Assembly (NCBI GenBank): GCA_965651935.1
Contig: CBFGTC010000001.1
Span: 124,001 to 188,000, forward strand
DNA: 64,000 bases
From: JAFEDN01 sp965651935
GTDB taxonomy: Bacteria; Pseudomonadota; Gammaproteobacteria; Coxiellales; Coxiellaceae
Direction: 5' to 3'
The notes under the pieces are model-generated. The model made no database searches. It saw only the letters and a list, made by a program, of their open reading frames with translations, and was not told the DNA's origin. Both the position numbers and the translations under genes were made by a program. Shown here one piece after another: positions 1 through 7,688 of the stretch. How positions within the stretch are numbered: the stretch's first letter is position 1; each line of letters begins with the position of its first letter.

Positions 1-701
1 AAGCCGACAGCTTGAGTTTGTTTTTTTATGGGTGTTGATTTTATGGGTATTGATTTAATTTTTTGATAAGCCAATTCATCAATTATTTCTCTATATTTTT
101 CTACTTCTGAATTAATTAAAGCAGTGTATTCCTCATTATTAGAATTTCCGTGCTTTTCTGAAATATTTTTATAGACCCGGACTTTGGTTGATGCAACTAA
201 CTTACAAATTTCACCATGACTCTTTGCTTTTTGTAATTTTTTTTCTAAATCCTTTAGTAATTTTTCTAAATATTTTCGTAATTCGTTATTGTGATACTCA
301 CTTTCAGCTTCATTATCAAAATTGCCTAAATCGCCTACATCTGCCGAAATTTCCGGAACCATATCATCAATTTCAACTTTAAATGTGGAAATAACTTTAT
401 CCAATTTAGTTATTAACCATGCCTTCTCACATGGTAGCAATTTACTTTTCTGAACATCTTTTTTCAATTCCCGCATTTGTTGTATGAATAGAGATAATTT
501 TTGATTCCAAAGTCCTATGATATGGGCTTCTTTTTCTATAGCATCATACAGATCAAAGGTTGTTGCCTCTAACTGCAAAAGTCGTTTCTTAAATTCTAGT
601 AATTCAGAAGAACTTTGAGACACATTAAATTCTTCTTCTCCATCTATTCTTTCGCTTTGATCAAATAGAAACTCTTTTTTATTATGTTTATTATGCCTCA
701 T
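1..701 (-). CDS. partial hypothetical coiled-coil protein, 3' end off the window
   Basis: The complementary strand is open from an ATG at 701 to the left edge (233 codons, no stop), so only the N-terminal part is present. A Shine-Dalgarno sequence AAGAGG lies about 8 bases upstream of the ATG. The product starts MRHNKHNKKEFLF and is very rich in Lys, Glu, Asn and Leu with heptad-like stretches, so it is probably a soluble coiled-coil protein. No known domain, signal peptide or membrane segment was recognised. It is divergent from hemH with 137 bases between them. The composition resembles the other unknown proteins of this window (18708-20015 and 57409-63987), which makes an effector possible but unproven. 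Confidence 0.75.
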   Translation of the reverse strand, partial: MRHNKHNKKEFLFDQSERIDGEEEFNVSQSSSELLEFKKRLLQLEATTFDLYDAIEKEAHIIGLWNQKLSLFIQQMRELKKDVQKSKLLPCEKAWLITKLDKVISTFKVEIDDMVPEISADVGDLGNFDNEAESEYHNNELRKYLEKLLKDLEKKLQKAKSHGEICKLVASTKVRVYKNISEKHGNSNNEEYTALINSEVEKYREIIDELAYQKIKSIPIKSTPIKKQTQAVG

Positions 702-838
702 AAATATACCTCTTTTTTCCTTCGAAAAATCTATTACATTAACTTGGTTTTTATTTTAACAATGTAATGTTAACAATATATTAATTTGATTGAACGACAG
801 TTATAAATTCAATGAAATAGTATGATAGACTATAAAGT

Positions 839-1882
839 ATGCAATACACAACTCCAACCGGAATTATTTTGATTAATTTAGGCACTCCTAAAGCAGCAGA
901 TACCGCTAGCGTGCGCGCATATTTAGCCGAATTTTTGAATGATCCCAGAGTGATTGATTTACCATCCCCTTTTCGACAATTGTTAGTAAAAGGATTCATT
1001 TTGCCATTTCGGCCTAAACGTTCGGCACGTGCATATCAGCAAATTTGGCAACCTGAAGGCTCTCCCATGCTGATAAACAGCCAAAAATTGATTAACGCTT
1101 TAAGCGTAGAATTACAAGAAAATTTTATTGTCACTTTAGGCATGCGTTATGGGCAACCTTCAATCGGCGCCGCCTTAGAAGCAATGAAAAAGAAAAACTG
1201 CCATAAAATAATCTTATTACCCCTTTTCCCTCAATATGCTTCCGCTTCTACCGGTTCCGCAATAGAAAAAATCTTGAGAGAACTGCAATCATACCGGAAT
1301 TTTCCCTCAGTCCAATGGATCAATTCTTTTTACAATCATGCCGGTTTTATAGAGGCATGGAATCAGATTTTTACAGAGCAAACTCATTCGCATAAACTGC
1401 CAGAAATGTGGGTCTTTAGTTATCATGGATTACCAGTCCGCCAACTCAATCAATCAGGTTGTTCAACAAACCCCTGTTTGGGGCAACACAAATGCGAAAA
1501 CTTATCTTCGCAAACCGCAATGTGCTATCGTCAACAATGCTTTATCACCTCGCGCTTATTAGCCCAAGCATTTCAATTAAAACCAGAACAGTATCGTGTA
1601 AGCTTTCAATCTCGGCTTGGCCGCACCCCTTGGACTACTCCTTATACTGATCAACTTTTAATTGAACTGGCCGAGCAAGGCATTAAACATATCGGTATGC
1701 TCTGCCCTTCATTTGTCACTGATTGTTTAGAAACGTTAGAAGAAATTGGCATTCGAGCGAAACAGCAATGGTTTCAATTAGGCGGAACTGAATTTACGCT
1801 TTTGCCTTGTCTCAATGACCACCCCGCTTGGGTACAAGGTCTAAAAAAAATTTTGTTTGAGGGGGATTTCAGTTATACTTAG
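839..1882 (+). CDS. hemH: ferrochelatase
   Basis: Ferrochelatase inserts Fe2+ into protoporphyrin IX, the last step of haem synthesis, at the inner membrane. The N-terminus (GIILINLGTPKAAD) is the family signature. The active-site His sits in FSYHGLP near residue 196, and the substrate-pocket segment SFQSRLGRTPWTTPYTD follows near residue 250. The 347-residue length is normal. Between the His motif and the C-terminal half is a cysteine-rich stretch (five Cys within about 30 residues). Such a segment occurs in the bacterial ferrochelatases that carry a [2Fe-2S] cluster, so cluster binding is possible here but only inferred. The gene ends 3 bases before the first prepilin gene and is probably cotranscribed with it. 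Confidence 0.95.
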   Translation: MQYTTPTGIILINLGTPKAADTASVRAYLAEFLNDPRVIDLPSPFRQLLVKGFILPFRPKRSARAYQQIWQPEGSPMLINSQKLINALSVELQENFIVTLGMRYGQPSIGAALEAMKKKNCHKIILLPLFPQYASASTGSAIEKILRELQSYRNFPSVQWINSFYNHAGFIEAWNQIFTEQTHSHKLPEMWVFSYHGLPVRQLNQSGCSTNPCLGQHKCENLSSQTAMCYRQQCFITSRLLAQAFQLKPEQYRVSFQSRLGRTPWTTPYTDQLLIELAEQGIKHIGMLCPSFVTDCLETLEEIGIRAKQQWFQLGGTEFTLLPCLNDHPAWVQGLKKILFEGDFSYT

Positions 1883-1885
1883 GAC

Positions 1886-2395
1886 ATGGAATGCAGACAC
1901 ACCCAAAATGGCATCAGCCTTATTGAAATTTTGTTTGTTTTGATGATAGTTGCGGTTATAGCGACGATGGCGATTCAGTTTTATACCCAAAGCATTTCCA
2001 GTAATCGAGTGGCACAAGCCCTCACACTCATTCAAGAAATCAATAAAGCGGGACGAGAATGGCTGCAAACTCCTGGCGTGACTGAAGAGTCCGGCGATCA
2101 ATATCCAGCTAATTTTAGTCAATTACCTTCCAATCCACTGCAAGCTTTTAAAGAAAAAGGCTTGCTCCCCTGTGAAAATAACAGTTGCCAAACCAATCCT
2201 TGGGGTGGCGGAGTTGCTATTGCCGCTAATGCCAACAACCCGCAATTTATGAGCATTAGTTTATCCTTATTGCCTAAAAATGATTGCGCCAGATTGCAAG
2301 AAAGTATGAAAAATTATGCCCCAGAAAACTTAGAATCGCAAAATACTTGCTCCTCTGATGGTGTAGGAGCCTACGTTTATCAAATTTCTTTATGA
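1886..2395 (+). CDS. type IVb-like prepilin (first of two)
   Basis: A short leader ends in Gly followed by ISLIEILFVLMIVAVIATMA, a prepilin peptidase site with Glu at +5 and a hydrophobic N-terminal helix. The globular part has the NPWGG motif seen in PilS/TcpA-type IVb pilins, and two Cys near the C-terminus (about residues 133 and 154) that could form the D-loop disulfide. At 169 residues it is small for the class. The start lies 3 bases after hemH with a weak TAGGA. The stop overlaps the next gene by 4 bases (ATGA), so the two pilins are translationally coupled. It could be a major or minor pilin of the machinery encoded at 52874-57273. That link is inferred from family type, not from adjacency. 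Confidence 0.82.
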   Translation: MECRHTQNGISLIEILFVLMIVAVIATMAIQFYTQSISSNRVAQALTLIQEINKAGREWLQTPGVTEESGDQYPANFSQLPSNPLQAFKEKGLLPCENNSCQTNPWGGGVAIAANANNPQFMSISLSLLPKNDCARLQESMKNYAPENLESQNTCSSDGVGAYVYQISL

Positions 2396-2844
2396 AAAAA
2401 TTTCAAAGTGGGCTAAGTGTTATTGAAATTTTGCTGGGCATAGTCATTATTGCTTCTATATTAGGGATGGTTTTCATTTTCTATAATCCACTCAGTCAAC
2501 GTGGCATATTAGTCACTCAAGCTGCACAACAAATACAGCAACTGGCTAGTGTAAGCTACGAATGGAAAAGCGCTCAATCTCAAAATGATTTTAACGGTAT
2601 TTCTTTAGCCGTTTTACAAAGCGCCGGGCTATTAGATAGTTCAGACAATTACACCCAAAAAAGTCCTTGGGGCAGCAATATTCAACTCAACGCCGATACG
2701 GATAATCCGGCTTATGTGCAAATATCCATGGACCGAATTCCACAAGAAGCTTGCTCTAATTTGGCTGACAAGCTTAACCAAATTGCCCATCGTCAATCGG
2801 ATAAATCGGATTGCGATAAAGGTTTTTATTTTATTGTCTTATAG
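2392..2844 (+). CDS. type IVb-like prepilin (second of two)
   Basis: This is a 150-residue paralogue of the preceding pilin. The leader MKKFQSG is cut before LSVIEILLGIVIIASILGMV (Glu at +5), followed by the conserved SPWGS motif and a C-terminal pair of Cys separated by about 20 residues. The ATGA overlap with the first pilin implies translational coupling. Shared order of features (peptidase site, PWG motif, Cys pair) shows that the two arose by duplication, but identity outside these motifs is low, so they probably have different positions in the fibre. No other pilus assembly gene is adjacent; rdgB follows after 7 bases. Confidence 0.82.
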   Translation: MKKFQSGLSVIEILLGIVIIASILGMVFIFYNPLSQRGILVTQAAQQIQQLASVSYEWKSAQSQNDFNGISLAVLQSAGLLDSSDNYTQKSPWGSNIQLNADTDNPAYVQISMDRIPQEACSNLADKLNQIAHRQSDKSDCDKGFYFIVL

Positions 2845-2851
2845 GCTAACC

Positions 2852-3451
2852 ATGCAAAAAATAGTCTTAGCCAGTGCGAACAAGAAAAAATGTGCCGAAA
2901 TCCAAAATTTTTTTACTGATCTGCCTGTACAATTGATTAATCAAAGTGAGTTTCATATTCCCAGCATTGCCGAGACCGGTTTGACTTATATTGAAAATGC
3001 GTTATTAAAAGCCCGTCACGCGGCTAGTTTGGCCGGATTGCCCGCGCTAGCGGATGATTCAGGCTTGTCTGTCGATTGTTTAAATGGCGAACCGGGAGTT
3101 TATTCCTCTCGCTATGCCGGTGAAGGCGCGAATGATAAAGACCTGGTCGAAAAATTACTGAAGGAAATGCGTTCGTTTGAAAATCGCAAAGCTCAGTTTC
3201 ATTGTTTGTTAGTTTTATTGCGAAGCCCAACCGATCCCGCTCCGATTATTTGTCAAGGTATTTGGGAAGGCGTTATCCTCGACAGTGGCCGTGGTATACA
3301 GGGATTTGGGTATGACCCCGTATTTTATGCTCCCACTCACGCTTGTAGCGCAGCAGAATTATCGCTAGCAGATAAAAATCGAATCAGTCATCGCGGTCAG
3401 GCAATGCGAGAAATGGCGCAAAAATTAAAGGAATTCTCGATTTATCCTTAA
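2852..3451 (+). CDS. rdgB: XTP/dITP diphosphatase (RdgB/HAM1 family)
   Basis: The enzyme hydrolyses non-canonical purine nucleotides (dITP, XTP) to monophosphates and keeps them out of DNA. The start at 2852 gives a normal 199-residue protein beginning MQKIVLASANKKK. The open frame continues 46 codons upstream, but that part overlaps the second pilin and does not resemble the family. Signatures are the SANKKK phosphate loop, ADDSGL near residue 68, SSRYAG, and GFGYDPVF near residue 150. It lies 7 bases after the pilin stop, probably in the hemH-pilin-rdgB transcript. Confidence 0.95.
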   Translation: MQKIVLASANKKKCAEIQNFFTDLPVQLINQSEFHIPSIAETGLTYIENALLKARHAASLAGLPALADDSGLSVDCLNGEPGVYSSRYAGEGANDKDLVEKLLKEMRSFENRKAQFHCLLVLLRSPTDPAPIICQGIWEGVILDSGRGIQGFGYDPVFYAPTHACSAAELSLADKNRISHRGQAMREMAQKLKEFSIYP

Positions 3452-3477
3452 CGCAATAAAAATTCGATATACAGCCA

Positions 3478-3918
3478 TTATCCGGGCAGACAAGCTTGTT
3501 TGCTTTGAAATACTCGAATAGCACAATCATTTATTCCGGGTGGTGAATGGATAATCAGCTCTATACCGCGCGTTTTCGGTGGAAGCTGAAAAGTGCAATT
3601 AAAGTTAGCGTTGTTTATCTCTTCTACTTTTAATAATCCTGGCTCTGTGACGTCTAAATCGGCATGATAAAGTCTTTGCCCCGCCTCTAAGCGAAAATGG
3701 TCCGCGGCAGAGGTAGACGAAGCGCCAAGACTGGAAAGGGTATAGGTAAATTTACGCATAGATAATACGTGGTTGTCGCCTTGCAGCTTGACACAAAAGC
3801 TAACTGTACCGGCTTGCGGGGGAGCTAATTCAGGTAATGGAAGCGGGTCAGCCCACATAGTACTGCAAGCACTTAAGCCAATTAACCAATTTAAAATTAA
3901 TATTTTATTCTTTTTCAC
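3478..3918 (-). CDS. small predicted lipoprotein, unknown function
   Basis: The start is a GTG at 3918 with AGGAG six bases upstream, giving 146 residues. A hydrophobic N-terminus ends in the lipobox-like LSAC (Cys18), followed by a proline-rich segment. An alternative is signal peptidase I cleavage at WA-DP. The mature part has four more Cys and looks like a beta-rich periplasmic or outer-membrane-attached domain. No family was recognised. It is the last gene of the minus-strand block that follows the polyamine operon, and converges with rdgB. Confidence 0.7.
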   Translation of the reverse strand: MKKNKILILNWLIGLSACSTMWADPLPLPELAPPQAGTVSFCVKLQGDNHVLSMRKFTYTLSSLGASSTSAADHFRLEAGQRLYHADLDVTEPGLLKVEEINNANFNCTFQLPPKTRGIELIIHSPPGINDCAIRVFQSKQACLPG

Positions 3919-3988
3919 CGATTTCTCCTGCTTCTATTTATTTAACTTTAAAATTATAGCATTCCCCATTAATAATGAGACGACTTTG

Positions 3989-5575
3989 CTAACTCGACCC
4001 ATTTACGTTTAAGGCATAATAATTATCATCGTTGATGGAAGTACTATCCGGTTCTTTGAAGCAGGTAAATTTGTTAAATAGCCATCTAAAACATTCCGAT
4101 ACTTTATCACAAGGGTTTTTGGTCCGTTGAGTTCTCTCGTGCTGACCATTGTAATGTCTTGTTGCCCGGTGACCACCTTCAAAGCCAAGCTCAAAGTTGG
4201 TCGCAGGGATTAAAGAAACTCTCCGCGCTAATGATCCCATCCCCCAAATTAATTTTAAAATTTTTCTTTCATCATCTGTTCCTTTTAGATAGCAAAACAA
4301 TTGTGATAAAAATCCTTGTACTTCTATTACGGGGAATAGATTAAATATAATCACTGAAATACGCGTCGCTTCAACGAGTACTGTTTGATAGCTATCATTA
4401 CGATCTAACCATCCAAACCAAGCCGGATTCTCTTCTGGGTGTTTATCGTAAACTGCATCCATTAATAGCTCTAACGAGGTATAAAAAGAAAAAATAGCCA
4501 TAACACTTAAGCCAACACCGAAGAAGATGCTAAATAATGGACTTTTACGAACGGCATAAGGAAGTTTACGCCCAATCTCGCCGCACTCTTGAGATATTAT
4601 TTCTTTTAAAAAGTTGGTAATACTATTAATGAGTTGATAAGAAACATAACACGAAAGCCATAATAAGGGAGGCATCGTTAAGGAAGTCATGACGATGGAA
4701 GTTGTTCTATTAGATAAACTTTCCCAACCATTCAGCGTTGAATTACAATATCCGATGTTGCCAATGACCTGTGAAAGCACCCCCACAGACTGTATTGACC
4801 AAAACAATAGAGTTTTCAAATTACCAACACAATCACATTTTGTTTCTTCTTCTGAATCAGATATGCATTCACTTATAATACGATCAGATAATGTATCAAT
4901 ATTCACCTTAAATAATTCTTCGTCAAAAATATAAAGCGACTTAATCTCCTCATATCTATTTTGACAAAAATCGGCTATGATTTTAGCCGTCAAACCTTCG
5001 ATTTTTTTAGTTATTTTTGATTTCGCTTTATGAGAATTTGGATGACGTCTCTTACTCTTTTCCTCGCGAAACAATTTAAAAATAGTCATCACTGAAAAAT
5101 AATGCTGGGCCGTGTAAGTCACCACCTGTAAGAAAAAATTTAAAAAAGACACAAAATTATCTTCAAGCACCAAAAACGCAAAAGCAAATGATGATAAGCC
5201 ACTGATGACAAAGGTGACGCCCAAATCTACACCAGGAACAATCACCTTTCCGGTTTGCGAATCTCTTAATAAAAAAAGCTCTTGCACCGCATCATTATTA
5301 TAAAAACCATTGACCGCTATATTACCGATCATGCTGGCAGCCACGGCAAAATGAGCATAATAAACAGATTTGTCTCTAGTAAATTCTAAAGTCTCACCAT
5401 AATAAACCCAGACTGCCAAACCACCGAAAACCCATGCTAATACGGTGGCTATCTTTTTTTTCAAAGGAGGATTTTCAATTTGTTCATAAGCATCTCTACA
5501 TAAATCCGGTAAAACATTTTTGGCCTCTGAACGTCTTATGTAAATTTTTTCGTATGTTATTAATTCATGTTGCAT
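3989..5575 (-). CDS. multipass membrane protein, unknown function
   Basis: This 528-residue protein has two clusters of hydrophobic helices. One covers roughly residues 40-165 (about four segments). The other covers roughly 265-445 (four or more segments). A charged Lys/Arg-rich loop of about 90 residues separates them. The start has AGGATC upstream. No catalytic motif or named domain was recognised. It begins 21 bases after the DHS-like gene on the same strand and may be cotranscribed with the polyamine operon, so a transport role is a guess. The hydrophilic C-terminal tail (about 70 residues, polar and Cys-containing) also leaves room for a membrane-inserted effector. Confidence 0.75.
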   Translation of the reverse strand: MQHELITYEKIYIRRSEAKNVLPDLCRDAYEQIENPPLKKKIATVLAWVFGGLAVWVYYGETLEFTRDKSVYYAHFAVAASMIGNIAVNGFYNNDAVQELFLLRDSQTGKVIVPGVDLGVTFVISGLSSFAFAFLVLEDNFVSFLNFFLQVVTYTAQHYFSVMTIFKLFREEKSKRRHPNSHKAKSKITKKIEGLTAKIIADFCQNRYEEIKSLYIFDEELFKVNIDTLSDRIISECISDSEEETKCDCVGNLKTLLFWSIQSVGVLSQVIGNIGYCNSTLNGWESLSNRTTSIVMTSLTMPPLLWLSCYVSYQLINSITNFLKEIISQECGEIGRKLPYAVRKSPLFSIFFGVGLSVMAIFSFYTSLELLMDAVYDKHPEENPAWFGWLDRNDSYQTVLVEATRISVIIFNLFPVIEVQGFLSQLFCYLKGTDDERKILKLIWGMGSLARRVSLIPATNFELGFEGGHRATRHYNGQHERTQRTKNPCDKVSECFRWLFNKFTCFKEPDSTSINDDNYYALNVNGSS

Positions 5576-5596
5576 AGTGATCCTAATTATCCTAAT

Positions 5597-6619
5597 TTAG
5601 CTTTTAAAAATTTTATTAAAATGACGTGCAGAACGATTTTTCCAAGCGCCTTTTTGATAAGCGTAAGCTGACAACAAAGGTAAAGCAATGGTGGCTTCGC
5701 AAAATACCATTTGTTCGTAAGTCATATCTACCTTCCCCCACGAACAGGCCTCTTTTAAAGTTGAGCCAGATAATGCGCCGTCACGCTCGTCAGCCACCGT
5801 GACTTGAATGGCATATTTGTGCATGGAGACTTCTTCTTGTAACATTTCAGCGGCTACCACAATGTCTTGCGCAAAATTTTTGGGTACACCACCACCCATC
5901 ATCAGTAAACCGGTTTCTTTAGAGTGAATTTTTAATTGCGTCAATTCACGAAAATCTTTAACTGAATCAATTTGGACGTGAGCCTCAGGGTGTTGCTGCT
6001 GATGCATTACCAAACCAAATCCGGCGCTACAGTCACTAAATGCAGGAACGAAAATCGGTACTTGATGTTCGTATGCTTGTCGAATTATAGAATCCTCTCC
6101 TTTGCCATTCGCAATTAAATATTTAGCCATTTCAGCAATAAATTCTCGAGAGGAATAAGCACCAGGCTTAAGCGCATTGGCAATTTCTAAAATGGTGTTA
6201 TCGCAAATACGTAACTCATCTTCGTCAATTAAAGTATCGTAAATACGATCTATGGCTAATTCACGCAGTTGATTATCATTCAGTAAAGGACTGCCTTGAT
6301 AATGAGAGAAGCCTAAGGCTTCAAAGAAATCTTGATCGACTATGTTTGCTCCGGTTGACACAATCACGTCGATCATGCGATTTTTAATCATATCGACTAT
6401 GATATTCTTCATTCCTGCGCTGACTAAAGATCCAGCCAAACACAAAATAATACCGCACTCTTTATCTTCTAGCATTTGATGATAAATTTGAGCAGCCCGA
6501 GATAAATTCCGGGCTTGAAAAGCGGTATGTTGCATGGCTTCCACCAACGTGAAGATATTTAAATCAGCCATGTTGATGTGTTGCACTTTTTTATTTAAAA
6601 GATTTTTTTTGGAGCTCAT
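5597..6619 (-). CDS. deoxyhypusine synthase-like protein (homospermidine-type polyamine enzyme)
   Basis: This protein belongs to the DHS family (PF01916). Bacteria lack eIF5A, and bacterial members are thought to transfer the aminobutyl group of a polyamine to a small amine, for example forming homospermidine. Visible motifs are LAGSLVSAGM, VSTGANIVDQDFFE, GGGVPKNF, and EACSWGKV near residue 300, which aligns with the EAVSWGK of true DHS that holds the catalytic Lys. The second ATG at 6619 is preferred because AGGAA lies six bases before it; the ATG at 6625 sits on top of that site. It is third in the speA-aguA-DHS operon. The exact product cannot be read from sequence. Confidence 0.88.
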   Translation of the reverse strand: MSSKKNLLNKKVQHINMADLNIFTLVEAMQHTAFQARNLSRAAQIYHQMLEDKECGIILCLAGSLVSAGMKNIIVDMIKNRMIDVIVSTGANIVDQDFFEALGFSHYQGSPLLNDNQLRELAIDRIYDTLIDEDELRICDNTILEIANALKPGAYSSREFIAEMAKYLIANGKGEDSIIRQAYEHQVPIFVPAFSDCSAGFGLVMHQQQHPEAHVQIDSVKDFRELTQLKIHSKETGLLMMGGGVPKNFAQDIVVAAEMLQEEVSMHKYAIQVTVADERDGALSGSTLKEACSWGKVDMTYEQMVFCEATIALPLLSAYAYQKGAWKNRSARHFNKIFKS

Positions 6620-6655
6620 AGTCATTTCCTAATAGATGGATAGAACAAGTTTTAA

Positions 6656-7687
6656 TTAAACTGGAATTTGCATGGCAATGCAATGGAGATTACCGAAATT
6701 TTCCAACAGAGAACGGCAGGGTATCCCTACTATTTCTTTTGTTGGAAAACAGGACTGCAATATTTGTTTCGCCACCAAATCATTCGGATCATCATAAAAA
6801 GGAGTTAATATTGAATGATTGGTAATTAAAAATTGAGTATAAGTGGCAGGCAAGCGTTTGCCTTCGGCACTATAAATCGGCTGCGGAATCGGCATAGGAA
6901 TAAGGCGGTAAGACTCGCCTTTAAAATTTTTTAAACCTTGCAATTGCTTTTCCATTGCGGATAATGCGCCATAATTTTCATCGTGAGAATTGATACATTG
7001 GCTATAACAAATTGTTTGTGCGTCAACAAAACGCGCCAAGTTGTCGATATGCCCATCGGTATCGTCACCGATTAGATTACCCTGATCCAGCCATATTATT
7101 TTTTTTGTCCCTAAATGGAGTTTGAACAGGTCTTCAATTTGTTTTTCTTGATATCCTGAATTGCGATTTGATGATAATAAACAACTGCGGGTAGTCAGCA
7201 GAGTTCCCATGCCATCCGTTTCAATACTGCCCCCTTCCAGCACAAAATCAATTTGATTAAATTGCGCTTGAGGGAAAAAACTTTGTTGAAAAAGCGCTGA
7301 GCTCACTAAATTATCCCGTTGATGCGGGAATTTATAACCCCAACCATTAAATCGAAAATTGGCTAAATGAGTTTGCTCTTTAAAGCGTAAAGTTAAAGGT
7401 CCATAATCACGCATCCATATGTCATCACTAGGAATAATGAAAAATCTTACCCGTGGGAGATTGACATTGGCGGCAACCAATAATTGTAAAATATGGTTGC
7501 GATGCTCGGTATCATAACAAATTACCATCACGGATTGAGTCATCACCACGTGTTTGACGATTTTCTGATAAAGCTGACTCATGGAAGCTTGCAGCTTATC
7601 CCAGCCAGAATGACTGGAATGAGGCCAATTGATCAGTACGGCGCGTTGCGGACTCCACTCGGGGAGGAAATGAAAACCGGATTCCAT
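6656..7687 (-). CDS. aguA: agmatine deiminase
   Basis: AguA converts agmatine to N-carbamoylputrescine plus ammonia. The chosen ATG at 7687 gives 343 residues starting MESGFHFLPEWSPQ. The frame stays open 53 codons upstream, but that region is the 3' part of speA. Family motifs present are WMRDYGP, GGSIETDG, DDTDGHIDN with the catalytic His, and the C-terminal GNLHC with the nucleophilic Cys. It lies one base after the speA stop, so the two genes are tightly coupled: SpeA makes agmatine and AguA consumes it. No N-carbamoylputrescine amidase gene (aguB) is in the operon. Confidence 0.93.
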   Translation of the reverse strand: MESGFHFLPEWSPQRAVLINWPHSSHSGWDKLQASMSQLYQKIVKHVVMTQSVMVICYDTEHRNHILQLLVAANVNLPRVRFFIIPSDDIWMRDYGPLTLRFKEQTHLANFRFNGWGYKFPHQRDNLVSSALFQQSFFPQAQFNQIDFVLEGGSIETDGMGTLLTTRSCLLSSNRNSGYQEKQIEDLFKLHLGTKKIIWLDQGNLIGDDTDGHIDNLARFVDAQTICYSQCINSHDENYGALSAMEKQLQGLKNFKGESYRLIPMPIPQPIYSAEGKRLPATYTQFLITNHSILTPFYDDPNDLVAKQILQSCFPTKEIVGIPCRSLLENFGNLHCIAMQIPV

Positions 7688-7688
7688 T

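Noticed and set aside
702..838. Direct repeat TTAACAAT and ATTACATT/AATGTAAT dyad between the edge gene and hemH
   Set aside because: Short and AT-rich; expected by chance in such a region, though an operator cannot be excluded.
2714..2851. Long N-terminal extension of RdgB
   Set aside because: It overlaps the second pilin in another frame, and the family starts at MQKIVLASANK with normal length.
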